Below, one piece after another: positions 35,448 through 45,076 of a stretch of DNA of 64,000 nt (within the stretch, counting starts at the first letter, position 1; each line of letters begins with the position of its first letter). The DNA comes from SZUA-22 sp963751695. Lineage in GTDB: Bacteria; Bacteroidota; Ignavibacteria; Ignavibacteriales; Melioribacteraceae. The notes under the pieces are model-generated. The model had not been told where the DNA came from. It saw nothing but the letters and a program-made list of their open reading frames with translations, and ran no database searches. A program made the translations under genes and the position numbers. Location: assembly GCA_963751695.1 (NCBI GenBank), contig CAVVVP010000003.1:434001-498000 (forward strand), given 5' to 3'.

Positions 35448-37269
35448 TATTTTTAGTGAAAAGTTTTTGGAGGCATTCTCCAACTCAATGATCCACTCTT
35501 TGTGGCAGGGAGCTGTCTTGTTGGTTGTCTCACTTTTATTCTTGTTCATTGTTGATAGCAAAAGCGCAAAACTTCGGTCAGCCATAGCATATCTATCAAT
35601 GGTGGTTGTGTTGGCCGCGTTTGTAATTACATTCCATCTTTCATACTCTGGGAGCTCAATACAGGTTAACGAACACGAACAGATAAACAGTCTTGGGGTT
35701 TTATCAACAGAAAACAGTCTTGGTATTCTTGCTCCAACAGACAATGGTCAAACGACTATTGAATCAGTTAATTTAATTTATAAAGAAATAATAGCTTTTT
35801 GCACAGACCACTCATCGTTTATATTTTTCGTTTATGTTTTGGGAGTAATTCTTCTCTCTCTTAAAACAATGGGGGGATACTTGTTTACCCAAAAAATTAA
35901 AAAGAAAAACATTAAACCAGTTTCAGAATATTGGATGCAGAGAATTTCTTTAATCGCAGAAAAAATGAAAATAGAAAAAAAATTAAAGGCATTCATCTCA
36001 CCCAATATTTCACAGCCAATAGTTATTGGCTATATTAAGCCAGCCATTCTGCTTCCAGCAGCGATGATATTCAGCATGCCTTACAACCAGATCGAAGCGA
36101 TACTTGCACACGAAATAGCCCACATAAAGAGAGCAGATTACTTGCTGAATTTATTCCAGTCTGTAATAGAAATAATATTCTTTTTCAATCCTGCAATTTG
36201 GGCACTCTCAATAATTGTAAGACAGGAAAGGGAGTTTGCGTGTGATGATGTTGCGCTGAAATATTTTGGAAACAATAACGCACTAGCATCGGCACTATTA
36301 AGTATCGAGGAATCAAAGGAAGCACTTCCGTTGCTAAGTTTAGGAATTTTAAAAAATAAGAAATCATTAATGGGGAGAATTAAGAGAATGAAACATCAAA
36401 AGAAAACATACTTGGATCAGCAAAGAAAGATATCCGGAATAATTGTTCTACTGACAGTAATTTCCATTGCATTACTAGCATTGCAGCCACTTAAAAACTA
36501 TTCAACAACTATTGAGGGCAGCAAACCTCAAGCAGTAAATCAAGCTTCTTTATTTGAAACATTCATGCCGAGGGAGTCTAACATGTCGGCAGTTGAGAAG
36601 GACTATGAAAAGGAAATTCACGATACCGCAAAAACCCATAGGCATAAATCTAAAGCTGAGCACGATCAAAATGTTTCCGTTGAAGTGGATCTTAGAGGTT
36701 TAGATGATTTTCACTATGAGTTTGATAGTGAAGAATTTGAAAAAAACATGGCCAACCTAGGCGAGGAACTAAGCAAACTGGAGAACATGAAATTTGACTT
36801 CAATTTTGACTTTAACTTTGATGAGCTCGCTAAAAGCGTGCCTTTAAGTCCGGAAGACTCAATCGAATTTCATGAAGAAATGAAGAAAATGAAGGAAGAA
36901 TTAGCTAGTCTCAAAGAAATGAAAATAGAAATAGGTTGGGATAAAGATGAATTCAAAGAAACTATGAAAGAACTTAAAGAAGAGATGAAAAAGCATAAAA
37001 AAGAAATGGCTAATTTGAAGTTGACCACGAAAGGGGTCAAAAAAGAAATGAAAACCTTAGGGGGTTTCTTCAAAGAGGCAAAAGAGGAAATGGTCAGAGA
37101 TGGATTTATTGAAGATGTAGATGAAAACTTTGAATTAGAACTCAGCAAAGAAACGATGAAAGTTAATGGCAAAACAATTGATGCATGGAATCATGCCAAG
37201 TATTTGAATATTTATAAGAACCACTTTGGAAAAGAACTTGAAGACGAAATAAGCGTCAATAAGCACTGA
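35434..37269 (+). CDS. M56 (BlaR1/MecR1-like) membrane metalloprotease sensor
   Basis: 611 residues. Four membrane helices at about 25-41, 52-70, 128-146 and near 330-352 surround the M56 domain. The zinc site is AHEIAHIKRADY (HEIAH at 226-230) with REFACDDVAL (about 266-275) as third ligand. BlaR1-type proteases sense a signal and inactivate BlaI. Instead of a penicillin-binding sensor domain, the C-terminal 240 residues are an acidic, coiled-coil-like extracellular region (repeated E/K/D-rich KEEMKK.K.E segments). The inducing signal is therefore not beta-lactam-like. Confidence 0.9.
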   Translation: MNLSNIFSEKFLEAFSNSMIHSLWQGAVLLVVSLLFLFIVDSKSAKLRSAIAYLSMVVVLAAFVITFHLSYSGSSIQVNEHEQINSLGVLSTENSLGILAPTDNGQTTIESVNLIYKEIIAFCTDHSSFIFFVYVLGVILLSLKTMGGYLFTQKIKKKNIKPVSEYWMQRISLIAEKMKIEKKLKAFISPNISQPIVIGYIKPAILLPAAMIFSMPYNQIEAILAHEIAHIKRADYLLNLFQSVIEIIFFFNPAIWALSIIVRQEREFACDDVALKYFGNNNALASALLSIEESKEALPLLSLGILKNKKSLMGRIKRMKHQKKTYLDQQRKISGIIVLLTVISIALLALQPLKNYSTTIEGSKPQAVNQASLFETFMPRESNMSAVEKDYEKEIHDTAKTHRHKSKAEHDQNVSVEVDLRGLDDFHYEFDSEEFEKNMANLGEELSKLENMKFDFNFDFNFDELAKSVPLSPEDSIEFHEEMKKMKEELASLKEMKIEIGWDKDEFKETMKELKEEMKKHKKEMANLKLTTKGVKKEMKTLGGFFKEAKEEMVRDGFIEDVDENFELELSKETMKVNGKTIDAWNHAKYLNIYKNHFGKELEDEISVNKH

Positions 37270-37459
37270 TCATTTGCGAATTAAATCACAAAGCAAGGCC
37301 TGTTAAAAGCAGGCCAGCTTAAACAAAAGGGACTGCTGCTTAGCTTTATATCTTATTGACTTATCACATATTTCATGTAATTATTTTAGACAACAACACA
37401 ATGTGGAACCATTTGGTTTGCGATTAGTCTAAATCAACGTTAATTAAAATAGGAGTATT

Positions 37460-38374
37460 ATGATGCGCACTATTAAATTTACAATATCATTGTTGACCAG
37501 TTTCTTTTTTTTGTTTTCTTGTGTTAATGCAGGAATAACCAAAACCGTTGAGAGCAAATTCAAAGCAAAAAATGGTGGAACGCTCAGCGTTGAAATAGAG
37601 AAAGCAGCCGTCTATGTTAAGACCCACAACAATGAATCTATAGAATCTAAGTTTATCTATGATGTGGATGGAGACGAAGAACTTGCTAGTGAGTTAATTG
37701 AAAATTATAAAGTAAAATTCAATGATGATGGTACAAATTTAGAAATTGAAGCAGACTATATTGGCAACTCAAACAAAATTAAGATCAAATTGGAAGTAAC
37801 AATTCCTGAGAACTATAATGTTGATATAAAAACTAGTGGCGGAAGTATCTATTTAGATGATCTTAATGGAACTGCAGAGGCAAAGACTTCTGGGGGCAGT
37901 ATAAAATTTGGAAGAATTTCAGGGAATGTTATTGGAAAAACTAGCGGAGGAAGCATCGAGGTTAGCGACAGCAATGGAGATGTAGTAGCAAAAACCTCTG
38001 GAGGCGGTATAACAATCTCAAAATGTAACGGTAGTGCTGAGGCCTATACATCAGGAGGCAGCATAAAAATTGAAGAAGCACATGGGACAGTAAATGCCAA
38101 AACAAGCGGGGGCTCAATCTTTGCGCAACTAGTCGCTGATCCAAAAGAGGATTGTTCTTTATCAACTTCTGGAGGAGGGATTACCATTGAACTATCAAAA
38201 AAGATCAATGCTTATATCGATGCCAAAACGAGTGGAGGATCCGTCTCCACAGATTTTCCGGTTAGGGTTAAAGGAACCATGAAGCGAAACGAATTAAAAG
38301 GCGAAATTAATTCGGGCGGCCCAAAATTATTGCTAAGAACCTCAGGGGGAAGAATTCAGATTAGAGAGATATAG
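37460..38374 (+). CDS. DUF4097 beta-strand-repeat protein, secreted
   Basis: A 304-residue protein with a signal peptide (cut near VNA-G) and a putative beta-solenoid of eight short repeats, each with TSGG and the pattern K-TSGG-S/G-I, about every 18-20 residues from residue 136 on. Such DUF4097 proteins commonly sit next to anti-sigma or BlaI-M56 modules. It lies 190 bp after the M56 gene and may be its target or partner. Function unknown. A GGAG ribosome site precedes two adjacent ATGs. Confidence 0.82.
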   Translation: MMRTIKFTISLLTSFFFLFSCVNAGITKTVESKFKAKNGGTLSVEIEKAAVYVKTHNNESIESKFIYDVDGDEELASELIENYKVKFNDDGTNLEIEADYIGNSNKIKIKLEVTIPENYNVDIKTSGGSIYLDDLNGTAEAKTSGGSIKFGRISGNVIGKTSGGSIEVSDSNGDVVAKTSGGGITISKCNGSAEAYTSGGSIKIEEAHGTVNAKTSGGSIFAQLVADPKEDCSLSTSGGGITIELSKKINAYIDAKTSGGSVSTDFPVRVKGTMKRNELKGEINSGGPKLLLRTSGGRIQIREI

Positions 38375-38448
38375 CCGAATATAGAGCGGTGGTTTTTCGC
38401 TTGCTGAACGGCGCTTAAATTTCTAGTAAACAAAGGCAGTTTTGAATC

Positions 38449-39486
38449 ATGTCAAAATTTGCTTCAAATTCATTCTTGACAATATTGGCACTGGTCTTTT
38501 CAATAGCCCTAACTTATGCCTCTATAGAATTACCCAGGGTTATTAACACATCGCTGCACGAAATAGCTGATTTTCCTGGATATGATTCTGGGCAAAACAT
38601 TGAAGAAACAGAATCGTTTCTGGAATCACATAATATTCGTCTAGTTGGCTATACATCTCTTCTTATTGTGATAGCCCTGATCTTTGTGGGCTTAGTAAAA
38701 GGAAGCTCAAAACTTGCTTCTATCGGAGCACTAGCACTGTTTCTTCCTGTCTTTGGACATTTCGCAATGAGCATGTTTTTCCTTGCTGGATTGGGGGCTT
38801 TGCGAATTGTTTGGATGCCGTTTCTAGATATATCTTATTCAATTCTTAATCTTGGAAGTATCGCTTATATCCCCTATATGCTCTTTGTTTATATACCTAT
38901 GCTGTTTGGGGTTGATATTGTTGAAACGATCTCATTTATTGTAATGGGCTTGGGAATATTTATTTTCTTCCTTGGAACGCATGCTTGGTTCTATTCGAGA
39001 TATAACAAAAAACACATTGTTGATTTTTGGATATATCAATATTCTAGACACCCACAATATCTTGGCTGGATTATTTGGTCATATGGTGTGATGATTTATA
39101 TGATTCGGGGGTCGACATTGACGCATTTCAAATTGACCTATACCGTGCCAAGTAGTTTGCCGTGGGTTATATCTACAATGGTAATTATTTGTATAGCGCT
39201 GATGGAAGAAATTAAAATGCGAAATCAATTCAAGTCTTATTATGAATCGTATTTTGCTAAAACACCATTTATGCTTCCTCTTCCCAAGTTCGTGAATGGG
39301 ATAATTTTATTCCCAATGAAGATTCTGCTTAGAAAAAATTATCCAGATTCAACCAAGGACATAATTTGTGTTTTTTTCATTTACTTGGCGATAGTCATCC
39401 TTCTTTCAATTCCGTTTATCGAGATCGATTGGCTGCCAAGAAGCGGACTTTGGGGATTCCCTTATAATGTCTTTCCATTTAGCTAA
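38449..39486 (+). CDS. Isoprenylcysteine carboxyl methyltransferase-like (ICMT/PEMT) membrane protein
   Basis: 345 residues with about eight membrane helices. The S-adenosylmethionine-binding ICMT/PEMT signature is YQYSRHPQYLGWIIWSYG (about 197-214), followed by MEEIKMRNQFKSYYESYFAKTPFMLP (E...L...F...Y..Y....PR-type end). Bacterial members probably methylate lipids or isoprenoids; the eukaryotic substrate does not exist here. The C-terminus adds one more helix. It follows the DUF4097 gene by 74 bp. Confidence 0.78.
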   Translation: MSKFASNSFLTILALVFSIALTYASIELPRVINTSLHEIADFPGYDSGQNIEETESFLESHNIRLVGYTSLLIVIALIFVGLVKGSSKLASIGALALFLPVFGHFAMSMFFLAGLGALRIVWMPFLDISYSILNLGSIAYIPYMLFVYIPMLFGVDIVETISFIVMGLGIFIFFLGTHAWFYSRYNKKHIVDFWIYQYSRHPQYLGWIIWSYGVMIYMIRGSTLTHFKLTYTVPSSLPWVISTMVIICIALMEEIKMRNQFKSYYESYFAKTPFMLPLPKFVNGIILFPMKILLRKNYPDSTKDIICVFFIYLAIVILLSIPFIEIDWLPRSGLWGFPYNVFPFS

Positions 39487-39550
39487 AGGTTAATGACGGA
39501 ACCCACTAAAAGACAATTGAAATAACAACAAGATTTTGTAGAAAAAATAA

Positions 39551-41107
39551 TTAGAAAGGAAAATCTTCTTTGTGATCAATAACCTCATCTAGTTCTTCTT
39601 CTTTTGGTTTTTCTGCAATCTTATGGATGGGATTTCCTTCAATGTATATCGCCTTATAGGGCTTAGTCGGGCATGCAAACTCGCATGCCCCGCAGCCAAC
39701 ACAGATTTCGTCAGTCACTAAAGGTGCATTCTTGTTAACTTCAATATCTAAAACCATTTTAACAGCCTTTGTTGGGCAGTGTTCGGCACAAGCCCCACAG
39801 TCAGTTTTTTGTGTATAGACAACACAATTCTCTTTTTCAAACTTTGCCTTTCCCATCTGTATTTGTTTCTTTTCTTCATGAGGCTGCTTTATTATTGCAC
39901 CACTTGGGCAGACCTCAGTACAGATTGTACAGTCATAATTACAGTAACTGGTTTTGTAATCCATTCGTGGTTGCATAATACCGAGAAGACCGTATTCGAG
40001 AAAAGAGGGTTGCAAAACTTGGGTTGGACAGCTTGACACACATAAATGACATGCAGTGCAGTTGCTGGTGAAATTTTCAATTGATATTGATCCAGGAGGG
40101 GAAACTGGAGATTTTCTTAAAACCGGGATGGTATTTTCTACATAAACCTCAATTGTCTTCTGAGCTTTTGAGATTACACTTGTGCTTAAAAGAAAAACAC
40201 CAATATTTTTGAAAAAATTTCTTTTTTCAGGACTATAACCTGTTTCGTTTATATCAGAATATCTAGGGACGTAGCTGATTCCAATAGAAGGACATGTATC
40301 AAAGCAGTTAAAGCAACCAACACACCTTGAAAAATCGATAAACTTTTCATCAGATTCAATACAGCTGGCCTTACAGACAGTTTCGCATTCCCCACACTCA
40401 ATACAATTAGACTCAATTATACCAACTTTAAATATTGAAATTTTAGATAGTAAACCCAGCATGGTTCCAACTGGACAAATAGAATTACAAAAGAGTCTTC
40501 CATAGTTATAACTTAACCAAACAACAGAAACTAAGACAAAAAGGGAAAAGATAACGGAAAACAATTCAACACCTTTAAATTCCAAAGGACTTAACGCATA
40601 CGATCCAAATAGTTCTAGAAACGAAGAAAAAAGGTTGTTTAATCCAATTGCAAGTGGTCGGAAAACGTTGGATATTATTCTTCCGTAATTGCTATAAGGA
40701 TCCAGCAAATTAATTCCAAACGAGAATCCCAAAATAAGCAGTAGTGAAACAGCGGATAGAAGTATGTATCTAGTTTTTGTAAATGCTTTTGTTATTGAAA
40801 AGTATTTTGGTTTGAGTTTATTTCGAAGATAATTAATTACATCTTGAAAAACACCCAGAGGACATATCGTTGAACAGTAAACCCTACCGAACAAAAGCGT
40901 TAAGATCAAAACAAATAAAAAACCAAGCCCTGCGATAGTTCCGAGAGAAACAAAGGTTAGTAACGATGGAATAAACTGTAGGTACAATGGATATTCCGAA
41001 AACCAAGCTTGAATAGTGAAACTTAAATCTAAATAGAGAGTAGTAATTGACAATACGAAAACAATGGATAAAACCACACGCACTTTCTTGAGGAAACGTA
41101 AATCCAT
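39551..41107 (-). CDS. NapH/NosR-like polyferredoxin membrane protein
   Basis: 518 residues. Four to five membrane helices with two CxxxCP motifs (CSTICPLG near 77, CNSICPVG near 210) recall NapH/NosR. Then come ferredoxin motifs: CIECGECETVC, CVGCFNCFDTC, CTACHLCVSSC, CDYDCTICTEVC, CGACAEHC and CVGCGACEFAC, at least six 4Fe-4S sites. It would carry electrons from the quinol pool or cytoplasm to exported redox partners. It lies 4 bp downstream of the DUF362 gene and divergent from the aldo/keto reductase gene. Confidence 0.9.
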   Translation of the reverse strand: MDLRFLKKVRVVLSIVFVLSITTLYLDLSFTIQAWFSEYPLYLQFIPSLLTFVSLGTIAGLGFLFVLILTLLFGRVYCSTICPLGVFQDVINYLRNKLKPKYFSITKAFTKTRYILLSAVSLLLILGFSFGINLLDPYSNYGRIISNVFRPLAIGLNNLFSSFLELFGSYALSPLEFKGVELFSVIFSLFVLVSVVWLSYNYGRLFCNSICPVGTMLGLLSKISIFKVGIIESNCIECGECETVCKASCIESDEKFIDFSRCVGCFNCFDTCPSIGISYVPRYSDINETGYSPEKRNFFKNIGVFLLSTSVISKAQKTIEVYVENTIPVLRKSPVSPPGSISIENFTSNCTACHLCVSSCPTQVLQPSFLEYGLLGIMQPRMDYKTSYCNYDCTICTEVCPSGAIIKQPHEEKKQIQMGKAKFEKENCVVYTQKTDCGACAEHCPTKAVKMVLDIEVNKNAPLVTDEICVGCGACEFACPTKPYKAIYIEGNPIHKIAEKPKEEELDEVIDHKEDFPF

Positions 41108-41111
41108 TTGA

Positions 41112-42035
41112 CTAGAGAATAATCCTGTTAATGTTCAAGTTTTTTAAGTCCATCGTTCCAATTTTCATTTCGGCGGCATAGGATATATATTTCAAGCTTG
41201 ATGGTTCCTTTCCGAAAAGTTTTGCAGCTGCAGAATCTGCTGCGACAATATCAGCAGAGATTATCTGAGATTTCATATTAACTACATCAGATTCCGAGAC
41301 TCCGCGGGGACCATTTCTTTTCATCACATTGTATGCGTCAACAATATTTAAATCTGGTTTTCTAAATGTTGCAAAGTCAGCAATGCATTGATGTAAGTCG
41401 TTTCTATGCCAGAATTTTCTATCCCAAACAATTCCCATCAGGTTTTTCATAGATATGGTAACACCAGCACCTCCATGGCTTTTAAGCACCGGAACATTTA
41501 TAAAAACATCAGATTCTAAAATCAGCTCATGTACTGATGTTTGCTTAAGTTTTTTTCCACCCGGAACATCAACGTCTTGGTAATAGCTCTCGTTATTACC
41601 GGGCACAACTTTGGCACCTGCATCTTTTGCATATTTCTCTATTTCGCTCGAACTATAACAGTTCTTCCAATTATCACAAGTATGGTCAAACACATAAACT
41701 TCTTTTGCGCCTGCATCAAAACAATGTTTTACAATTTGTTTTATTAAAACTGGATTAGTATTTGCAGCTCTTTCTGGAGAGGTATCCCAGCCGATGTTTG
41801 GTTTAATGACAACCGATTGATTCTTTTTGACGAATTTCTTCATTCCACCAAGAGATTGAATTGCTGAATCGAACATCTTATCTGGCTCTCCGCCCTTAAT
41901 TGCAACTAGGTCATAGTTTGTGGGGGGAGAAGTTTTTGAACTAGCCAGAATATTTGGGACTTTGCCTAGTCCCAAAGTAGAAAGCATAAAAGCACTAGTG
42001 ATGGAACTCCTTTTTAAAAAATTTCGACGATTCAT
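41112..42035 (-). CDS. Tat-exported DUF362 domain protein
   Basis: 307 residues. A twin-arginine signal (NRRNFLKRSS at residues 2-11) is followed by a DUF362 domain (VVIKPNIGWDTSPERAANTNP, HTCDNWKNCYSS, NVPVLKSHGGAGVTISMKNLMG). DUF362 proteins are often associated with iron-sulfur proteins and are of unknown function. Coupled to the polyferredoxin gene (4-bp gap), it is presumed to work at the periplasmic face with it. Confidence 0.9.
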   Translation of the reverse strand: MNRRNFLKRSSITSAFMLSTLGLGKVPNILASSKTSPPTNYDLVAIKGGEPDKMFDSAIQSLGGMKKFVKKNQSVVIKPNIGWDTSPERAANTNPVLIKQIVKHCFDAGAKEVYVFDHTCDNWKNCYSSSEIEKYAKDAGAKVVPGNNESYYQDVDVPGGKKLKQTSVHELILESDVFINVPVLKSHGGAGVTISMKNLMGIVWDRKFWHRNDLHQCIADFATFRKPDLNIVDAYNVMKRNGPRGVSESDVVNMKSQIISADIVAADSAAAKLFGKEPSSLKYISYAAEMKIGTMDLKNLNINRIIL

Positions 42036-42134
42036 AAAAGACCTGCTGTATTAATAAGTGGATAAACTTGTCTTGAATTTTATGCAAGTTATAAATATAT
42101 TCATTTTGTTGCAAGCACAAATTATTCGAGGTAA

Positions 42135-43355
42135 ATGATGGGACAAAAGACAAACAAATATGGTAGAAGAAACTTCATTAAGAGAGGAATTACTGGTTTA
42201 GCTGCAACTGCAGTTGCACCGACAATTTTAAGCGGCGCCAACAAGACAGTACAAGACGAAAAGACCAAGATTGTTACTAGAAAATTTGGCAACACGGGGC
42301 TTGAACTTCCAGTTGTTAGCATGGGTGTAATGAGAGCCGACAATCCCAATCTTTTACGAGCAGCATATGACAAAGGGATTGTGCATTTTGATACTGCTCA
42401 TGGATATCAACGTGGAAGAAACGAAGAGATGTGTGGGAAGGTTTTTAAAAACATGAATCGAGATAGTTTTGTGATCTCTACAAAAATTAAAGGGAATAGT
42501 TACGACCCAGAAGATGATGATTGGGATTCTGATACTGATGCTGAAGAATTCATTGAAGATTTTGAAACCAGCCTAGAACGCCTGCAGATGGATTATGTAG
42601 ATATACTCTATCTTCATGCAAGAAAGAACAAAGAGGAAACGACAGAGCCTGAGCTATTACAAGCGATGATAAAACTCAAAGAACAGGGAAAAGTAAAGTT
42701 TTTGGGAGTATCAACACACAGAAATGAACCAGAAGTAATTCAAGCCGCGATTGACGCAAAAATTTATGATGTCGTATTAACTGCATATAACTTTAAGCAA
42801 AAGCACTCCGCTGAAGTTGGAAAAGCAATTGAACAAGCAGCTAAAGCAGGTCTTGGAGTAGTGGCAATGAAAACTCAGGCGGGGGTCTATTGGGATGAAG
42901 AGGATGAACATAAGATAAATATGAAAGCAGCACTGAAGTGGACCCTCCAAAACCCTCATGTACATACAACCATTCCTGGATTTCAGACATTTGATCAACT
43001 AGAAGAAGACTGGGAAATAATGGAAGACATTAATCTTTCTTCTCAAGAGATCAAAGACCTCAAACTAGGTGACGAAGTAGGATTACTGGGCATGTATTGC
43101 AATCAGTGTGAAAGCTGCATAGCTCAGTGTAAGGAGGCTATTGATATCCCCACAATGATGAGGAGCTATATGTATGCGTTCGGATATAAGAATTTTGCCC
43201 AAGCAAAAGAAACAATAAACAGCACTAACCTCAAAACCCTTCCATGTGATAAGTGTGGCGATTGTGTTGTGGTTTGTGAAGCTGGTTTTAATGTTAAGGA
43301 AAAACTAAGCAGTATATATGAAATAAAAAATATTCCAGATCAATTTTTAGTATAA
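42135..43355 (+). CDS. Tat-exported aldo/keto reductase with C-terminal 4Fe-4S domain
   Basis: 406 residues. The twin-arginine motif GRRNFIKRG (residues 10-18) precedes an AKR barrel (RKFGNTGLELPVVSMGV, catalytic-tetrad region FDTAHGYQRGRNEE with D and Y, LHAR in place of the usual LH.., and VVAMKTQAG). The C-terminal domain has cysteine clusters YCNQCESCIAQC and PCDKCGDCVVVC for two 4Fe-4S centres. Electrons for reduction may therefore come from iron-sulfur partners rather than NADPH. It is divergent from the DUF362-polyferredoxin pair and overlaps their regulatory region. Confidence 0.9.
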   Translation: MMGQKTNKYGRRNFIKRGITGLAATAVAPTILSGANKTVQDEKTKIVTRKFGNTGLELPVVSMGVMRADNPNLLRAAYDKGIVHFDTAHGYQRGRNEEMCGKVFKNMNRDSFVISTKIKGNSYDPEDDDWDSDTDAEEFIEDFETSLERLQMDYVDILYLHARKNKEETTEPELLQAMIKLKEQGKVKFLGVSTHRNEPEVIQAAIDAKIYDVVLTAYNFKQKHSAEVGKAIEQAAKAGLGVVAMKTQAGVYWDEEDEHKINMKAALKWTLQNPHVHTTIPGFQTFDQLEEDWEIMEDINLSSQEIKDLKLGDEVGLLGMYCNQCESCIAQCKEAIDIPTMMRSYMYAFGYKNFAQAKETINSTNLKTLPCDKCGDCVVVCEAGFNVKEKLSSIYEIKNIPDQFLV

Positions 43356-43365
43356 CTATCGAATT

Positions 43366-44226
43366 ATGAAGTTAAAAACATTTTTCCTCGTTCAGTTCTT
43401 TTTATTCTTTGCATTATTTGGAGAGACAGCTTTTGATGTTTTTCCTGTAATTGATGGATTTCAAAAGAATGAAAAGATTGAGTCATACAACCCAGACAAT
43501 CTTTACGATTACATAAACGGAGCGGCCGATTCTTATCTGAATTATGATTTTGAAAAGCTATATCTACAGAGATATAAAGGAAAAGATGAGCAATCAATCA
43601 AAATTGAGATTTACAAACACTCTAATAAAACAACTTCCTTTGGCATATATAGCTCAGAAAGGCCATTTCGTGGAAATTGGGTAAATGTTGGTGCACAAGG
43701 ATATTATGAGAAGGGAATACTCAATTTTTATAAAGGTCAGTTTTATATTAAAATGATGATGTATAAGGTTGAAAAAAGTGATGAAGAAATAATCTTAATA
43801 GCAAGTAAGATAGCGGAAAACCTGTCGGGCTCGAATGAGACTCCCGAGACATATAAATTGTTTCCATCAGAAGCAAAAGTCGATAATTCTGAGAAATATA
43901 TTCACAAAAACTTTCTGGGATATGAATCATTTGAGAAGGCGTACACTGTAGATTATGAAACGAATGACACAAATTTTGAGATGTTTCTAATTGAGCTGGA
44001 CAATAAAACTGCATGTAAAAAAATGCTTGATGGTTACTTTGATGCTATAAAAACAGATACAATTCAAATAAAAGAAGGGACTATCGTAGCATCAGATCCG
44101 TATCTGGGTATAATTTATTTTCTCTGGACTGAGAACACCCTGATTGGAATAACAAACTGCAAAGACCAAAGTTTGGCAGAGAAATATCTAAGAAAAGTAC
44201 TTGAGAACTTATCAAATAATAACTAG
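43366..44226 (+). CDS. DUF6599 family secreted protein
   Basis: 286 residues with a signal peptide (cut near GET-A) and the DUF6599 features YNPDNLYDYINGAADSYLNYDFEKL, EIYKHSNKTTSFGIYSSERP and LGIIYFLWTENTLIGI. Family function is unknown; DUF6599 genes commonly adjoin Tat-exported AKR and DUF362 genes, as here (10-bp gap after the AKR gene). Probably a periplasmic accessory of that redox cluster. Confidence 0.85.
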   Translation: MKLKTFFLVQFFLFFALFGETAFDVFPVIDGFQKNEKIESYNPDNLYDYINGAADSYLNYDFEKLYLQRYKGKDEQSIKIEIYKHSNKTTSFGIYSSERPFRGNWVNVGAQGYYEKGILNFYKGQFYIKMMMYKVEKSDEEIILIASKIAENLSGSNETPETYKLFPSEAKVDNSEKYIHKNFLGYESFEKAYTVDYETNDTNFEMFLIELDNKTACKKMLDGYFDAIKTDTIQIKEGTIVASDPYLGIIYFLWTENTLIGITNCKDQSLAEKYLRKVLENLSNNN

Positions 44227-44251
44227 ACCAAATTTAGTTAACGGAGATAAA

Positions 44252-45052
44252 ATGCGAATACAATCACTATGTAAAAAACTAAAGCACGTAATTATTCTTA
44301 TTTTGTTGTTTACCATATCTTACGGTTGTACTGATACTCAGGCGCCAAGAGATTATTATCAAATTAAGATTTATAGCGTTGCGAATGTTGAACAAGAATC
44401 TCGAGTTGATAAGTTTTTAAAAGAAGCATACATTCCAGCACTTCATAAAACGGGAATTACAAAAATTGGGGTTTTCAAACCAGTTGAAAGAGATACAAGC
44501 GGCGCCTCTAAGATCTTCGTTTGGATTCCTTACCTATCACTGGCACAATATGGTGAGCTAGCACAAAAACTAAATGAAGACTCTACATTTAATAAATCTG
44601 CTGAAAAATATAATAATGCACAACACGACAATCCCCCCTTTGCTAGAATTGAAAGCATTCTTTTGCATTCATTCAAAGATTCGCCTGTTTTTGGAAACAT
44701 CAACCATGCTTCACCAAAAGAAGAAAGAATCTATGAGCTTCGAAGTTATGAGGCAGCAACAGATAAACTATTAGATCTTAAAATTGAAATGTTTAATGAG
44801 GGCGGAGAATCGCAAATATTTAAAGATCTTGGATTCCAGCCGCTTTTCTTTGGCGAGGTTATATCTGGGAGCGCAATGCCAAACTTAATGTACATGTCAA
44901 CGTTTTCCAATGCGGACTCACAGACGCAACATTGGAAAGCATTTGGAGACGCCCCAGAATGGCAAAAGCTCAAGGAGGTGGCAAAATATAAGAACACAGT
45001 ATCTCATATTGATAAGTATTTGTTATATCCGACTGATTATTCGGATATATAG
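44252..45052 (+). CDS. NIPSNAP family lipoprotein
   Basis: 266 residues. A signal peptide with lipobox SYGC (lipidated Cys near residue 26) precedes two ferredoxin-like NIPSNAP halves: DYYQIKIYSV...EYIPALHKTGITKIGVFKP, then ERIYELRSYEAATDKLLDLKIEMFNEGGE...LGFQPLFFGE. ATG 44252 is chosen with a CGGAGATAA ribosome site; a longer reading overlaps the DUF6599 gene. Function is unknown. Confidence 0.83.
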   Translation: MRIQSLCKKLKHVIILILLFTISYGCTDTQAPRDYYQIKIYSVANVEQESRVDKFLKEAYIPALHKTGITKIGVFKPVERDTSGASKIFVWIPYLSLAQYGELAQKLNEDSTFNKSAEKYNNAQHDNPPFARIESILLHSFKDSPVFGNINHASPKEERIYELRSYEAATDKLLDLKIEMFNEGGESQIFKDLGFQPLFFGEVISGSAMPNLMYMSTFSNADSQTQHWKAFGDAPEWQKLKEVAKYKNTVSHIDKYLLYPTDYSDI

Positions 45053-45076
45053 AAAACTGACTTTAGAGATATGATT

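Noticed and set aside
37297..37315. GGCCTG/CAGGCC hairpin after the M56 gene
   Set aside because: Only 6 bp and no T-run follows; insufficient for a terminator call.
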